Shown here: one piece after another, positions 48,238 through 49,516 of the stretch
Layout of the letters: each line of letters opens with the position of its first letter
How positions within the stretch are numbered: the first letter of the stretch is position 1
NCBI GenBank assembly: GCA_024235915.1
Contig: JACKLO010000026.1
Coordinates: forward strand, 1-49,516
Length of the DNA stretch: 49,516 bases
From: Burkholderiaceae bacterium
GTDB taxonomy: Bacteria > Pseudomonadota > Gammaproteobacteria > Burkholderiales > Burkholderiaceae_C
Reading direction: 5' to 3'
Made by a program: the position numbers and the translations under genes
Notes under the pieces: model-generated
The model's input: only the letters and a program-made list of their open reading frames with translations
The model's database searches: none
What the model was told of the DNA's origin: nothing

Positions 48238-49302
48238 GTGGTGGCCAAGACCGATCCCACCGTCGCTGCCGGCGACGCTGACATCACCGCGCGCCGCGAG
48301 GCCTTCTACGCGCGTGCCGACACGCAGCATCTGGCGCCGCTGTGGACCCGGCTGAAGGCCCTGGTGCCCAAGCTGCCCGTGCACCAGCTTGTGCCGCATG
48401 TGTGGCACTACGATGACCTGCGGCCGCACGTCATGGAGTCGGCGCGGCAGATCTCGGCGGCGGAGGCCGAACGGCGGGTGATGATCCTGGAGAACCCCTC
48501 GCTGCGCGGCACGTCGCAGGTCACGAACACGCTGTACGCCGGCCTGCAACTGATCATGCCCGGCGAAGTGGCGCCGGCGCACCGCCACACGCAGAGCGCG
48601 CTGCGCTTCATCGTCGAAGGTTCGGGGGCCTACACGGCGGTGGACGGCGAGAAGACCATCATGCAACCCGGCGACTTCGTAATCACCCCCAGCTGGACCT
48701 GGCATCACCATGGCCACGAGGGTGCGGGGCCGATGGTCTGGCTGGACGGCCTGGACATCCCGCTGTGCACTTTTTTCGGCAGCACCTTCCGCGAGGACCA
48801 CGACCAGGCCGAGGCGCCCGTTGAACGCCCTCTGGGTGACGCGATGGCACGCTTTGGCAGCGGGCTGCTGCCGGTGGGGCATGTGGCGAAGAACCTGAAC
48901 TCGCCCGTCTTCAACTATCCGTGGGCGCGCACACGCGAGGCGCTGCACGTGCTGTCGAAAGCCGGCGCACCGGATGCGCACACCGGCCACTGGATGCGCT
49001 ACGTGAACCCGGTGGACGGTGGCTGGGCCATGCCGACCATGGCGACCATGGTGCGTCTGCTGCCGGCGGGCTTCGCCACCCAGCCTTATCGCAGCAGCGA
49101 CAGCATGGTGTTCACCACCGTGGAAGGCCGCGGCGAGCTGCGTGTGGCGGACCAGGTGTTTGCCCTGGGCCCGAGGGACATCGCCGTCGTCCCGGGGTGG
49201 ATGCCCTACACGCTGCACGCGCAGGATGACTGGGCGTTGTTCTCCTACTCCGACCGCGTGGCGCAGGAGAAGCTTGGACTGTGGCGGGAGGCGAGGGGGT
49301 GA
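48238..49302 (+). CDS. Gentisate 1,2-dioxygenase
   Basis: A 354-residue bicupin enzyme that opens the gentisate ring to maleylpyruvate. GGAG at 48228-48231 precedes two adjacent GTG codons (48238 and 48241), either of which may start. The first cupin has APAHRHTQSALRFIVEGSGA and ITPSWTWHHHGHEGAGPMVW, with iron-binding His residues (HRH and distal H). The middle region contains SPVFNYPWARTREALHVLS, and the second cupin DSMVFTTVEGRGELRVADQV and PGWMPYTLHAQDDWALFSYS. The downstream maleylpyruvate isomerase and fumarylpyruvate hydrolase genes are not in the window. Confidence 0.94.
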   Translation: MVAKTDPTVAAGDADITARREAFYARADTQHLAPLWTRLKALVPKLPVHQLVPHVWHYDDLRPHVMESARQISAAEAERRVMILENPSLRGTSQVTNTLYAGLQLIMPGEVAPAHRHTQSALRFIVEGSGAYTAVDGEKTIMQPGDFVITPSWTWHHHGHEGAGPMVWLDGLDIPLCTFFGSTFREDHDQAEAPVERPLGDAMARFGSGLLPVGHVAKNLNSPVFNYPWARTREALHVLSKAGAPDAHTGHWMRYVNPVDGGWAMPTMATMVRLLPAGFATQPYRSSDSMVFTTVEGRGELRVADQVFALGPRDIAVVPGWMPYTLHAQDDWALFSYSDRVAQEKLGLWREARG

Positions 49303-49370
49303 GCGACGCCGCAATGTTCAGTTCCGACCCGGAGCGGACGTTTGTTCTCTGTGCGTTCGCAGCGGCGCGA

Positions 49371-49472
49371 GCCACGGAGGGCGGGCCTGGCCTGGCGCTC
49401 CTGTCCCCCGGCTCGCGCATGGCGCTCGCCTCCTCCTTTACCTCGCGCCAGGCCAGGCCCGCCCTCCGTGGC
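49371..49472. repeat. Perfect 28-bp inverted repeat with 46-nt loop
   Basis: Bases 49371-49398 are exactly complementary to 49445-49472; the arm begins GCCACGGAGGGCGGGCC. The loop holds only GC-rich, non-coding-looking bases. It lies 68 bases downstream of the dioxygenase stop and no T-run follows. Such arms are typical of REP-like or miniature repeats; a very strong terminator or transcript-protecting stem is also possible. Confidence 0.88.
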
Positions 49473-49516
49473 CGGACGCAGCGGTGGTCCTCTCGCGGGA
49501 TTCCTGTGCGTGTCCA

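Noticed and set aside
49371..49472. CRISPR array or tRNA in the terminal repeat
   Set aside because: There are only two arms, in inverted orientation, with no repeated spacers and no cloverleaf.

Overview
The window looks like chromosomal DNA from a GC-rich betaproteobacterium of the order Burkholderiales, probably near the Rubrivivax/Leptothrix/Ideonella group. Evidence: very high GC, densely packed operons with ATGA overlaps, a YbiB homologue, a tandem glycine riboswitch ahead of a D-amino-acid dehydrogenase, an M20 hydrolase/TRAP operon and CACAAT boxes just upstream of starts. This placement is inference from gene content. I see no rRNA, tRNA, CRISPR array, transposase or phage gene.

Layout. 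1-4521 (+): a branched-chain-amino-acid-type ABC importer (livKHMGF, livK cut by the window edge). 4782-6871: a small exported protein and, on the other strand, a metallo-beta-lactamase-fold lipoprotein. 7180-9450 (+): a STAND NTPase that seems to have lost most of an N-terminal TIR domain. 9463-25725 (-): a 16-gene, almost gapless operon, the most interesting part of the window. In transcription order: ApbE flavin transferase, a large HzsA-like/PD40 multihaem lipoprotein, a second haem lipoprotein, an SH3 + beta-barrel protein, another beta-barrel protein, a TlpA thioredoxin, a DUF4266 lipoprotein ending in GCGCN, a DUF3570 outer-membrane protein, an exported beta-domain protein, two large TPR proteins, a small exported protein, ExbB/TolQ, two different ExbD/TolR proteins and a TonB-like protein with an AgmX/PglI C-terminus. 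It resembles the core of the Myxococcus gliding (Glt) and spore-coat (Nfs) machines joined to an extracytoplasmic redox module. I propose a proton-driven trans-envelope complex with haem, thiol and flavin partners. Its function is unknown to me.

26033-35085: housekeeping and stress genes: a GDPD phosphodiesterase, a YpfH-type esterase, YaaA, a prolyl-4-hydroxylase-like oxygenase, a PEP-CTERM-like surface protein, a frameshifted NTF2-like gene, a small membrane protein, a beta-CASP RNA-cleaving enzyme, and an Acg-type nitroreductase in an operon with its TetR regulator. 35105-38678: a TonB-dependent receptor divergent from an HTH protein whose citrate-synthase fold lacks both catalytic histidines. 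38761-43887: a LysR regulator divergent from an M20 amidohydrolase-dctPQM TRAP operon. 43931-46429: tandem glycine riboswitch, dadA-like dehydrogenase, ybiB. 46476-49302: chrA and marR, divergent from a gentisate 1,2-dioxygenase. The window ends with a perfect 28-bp inverted repeat.
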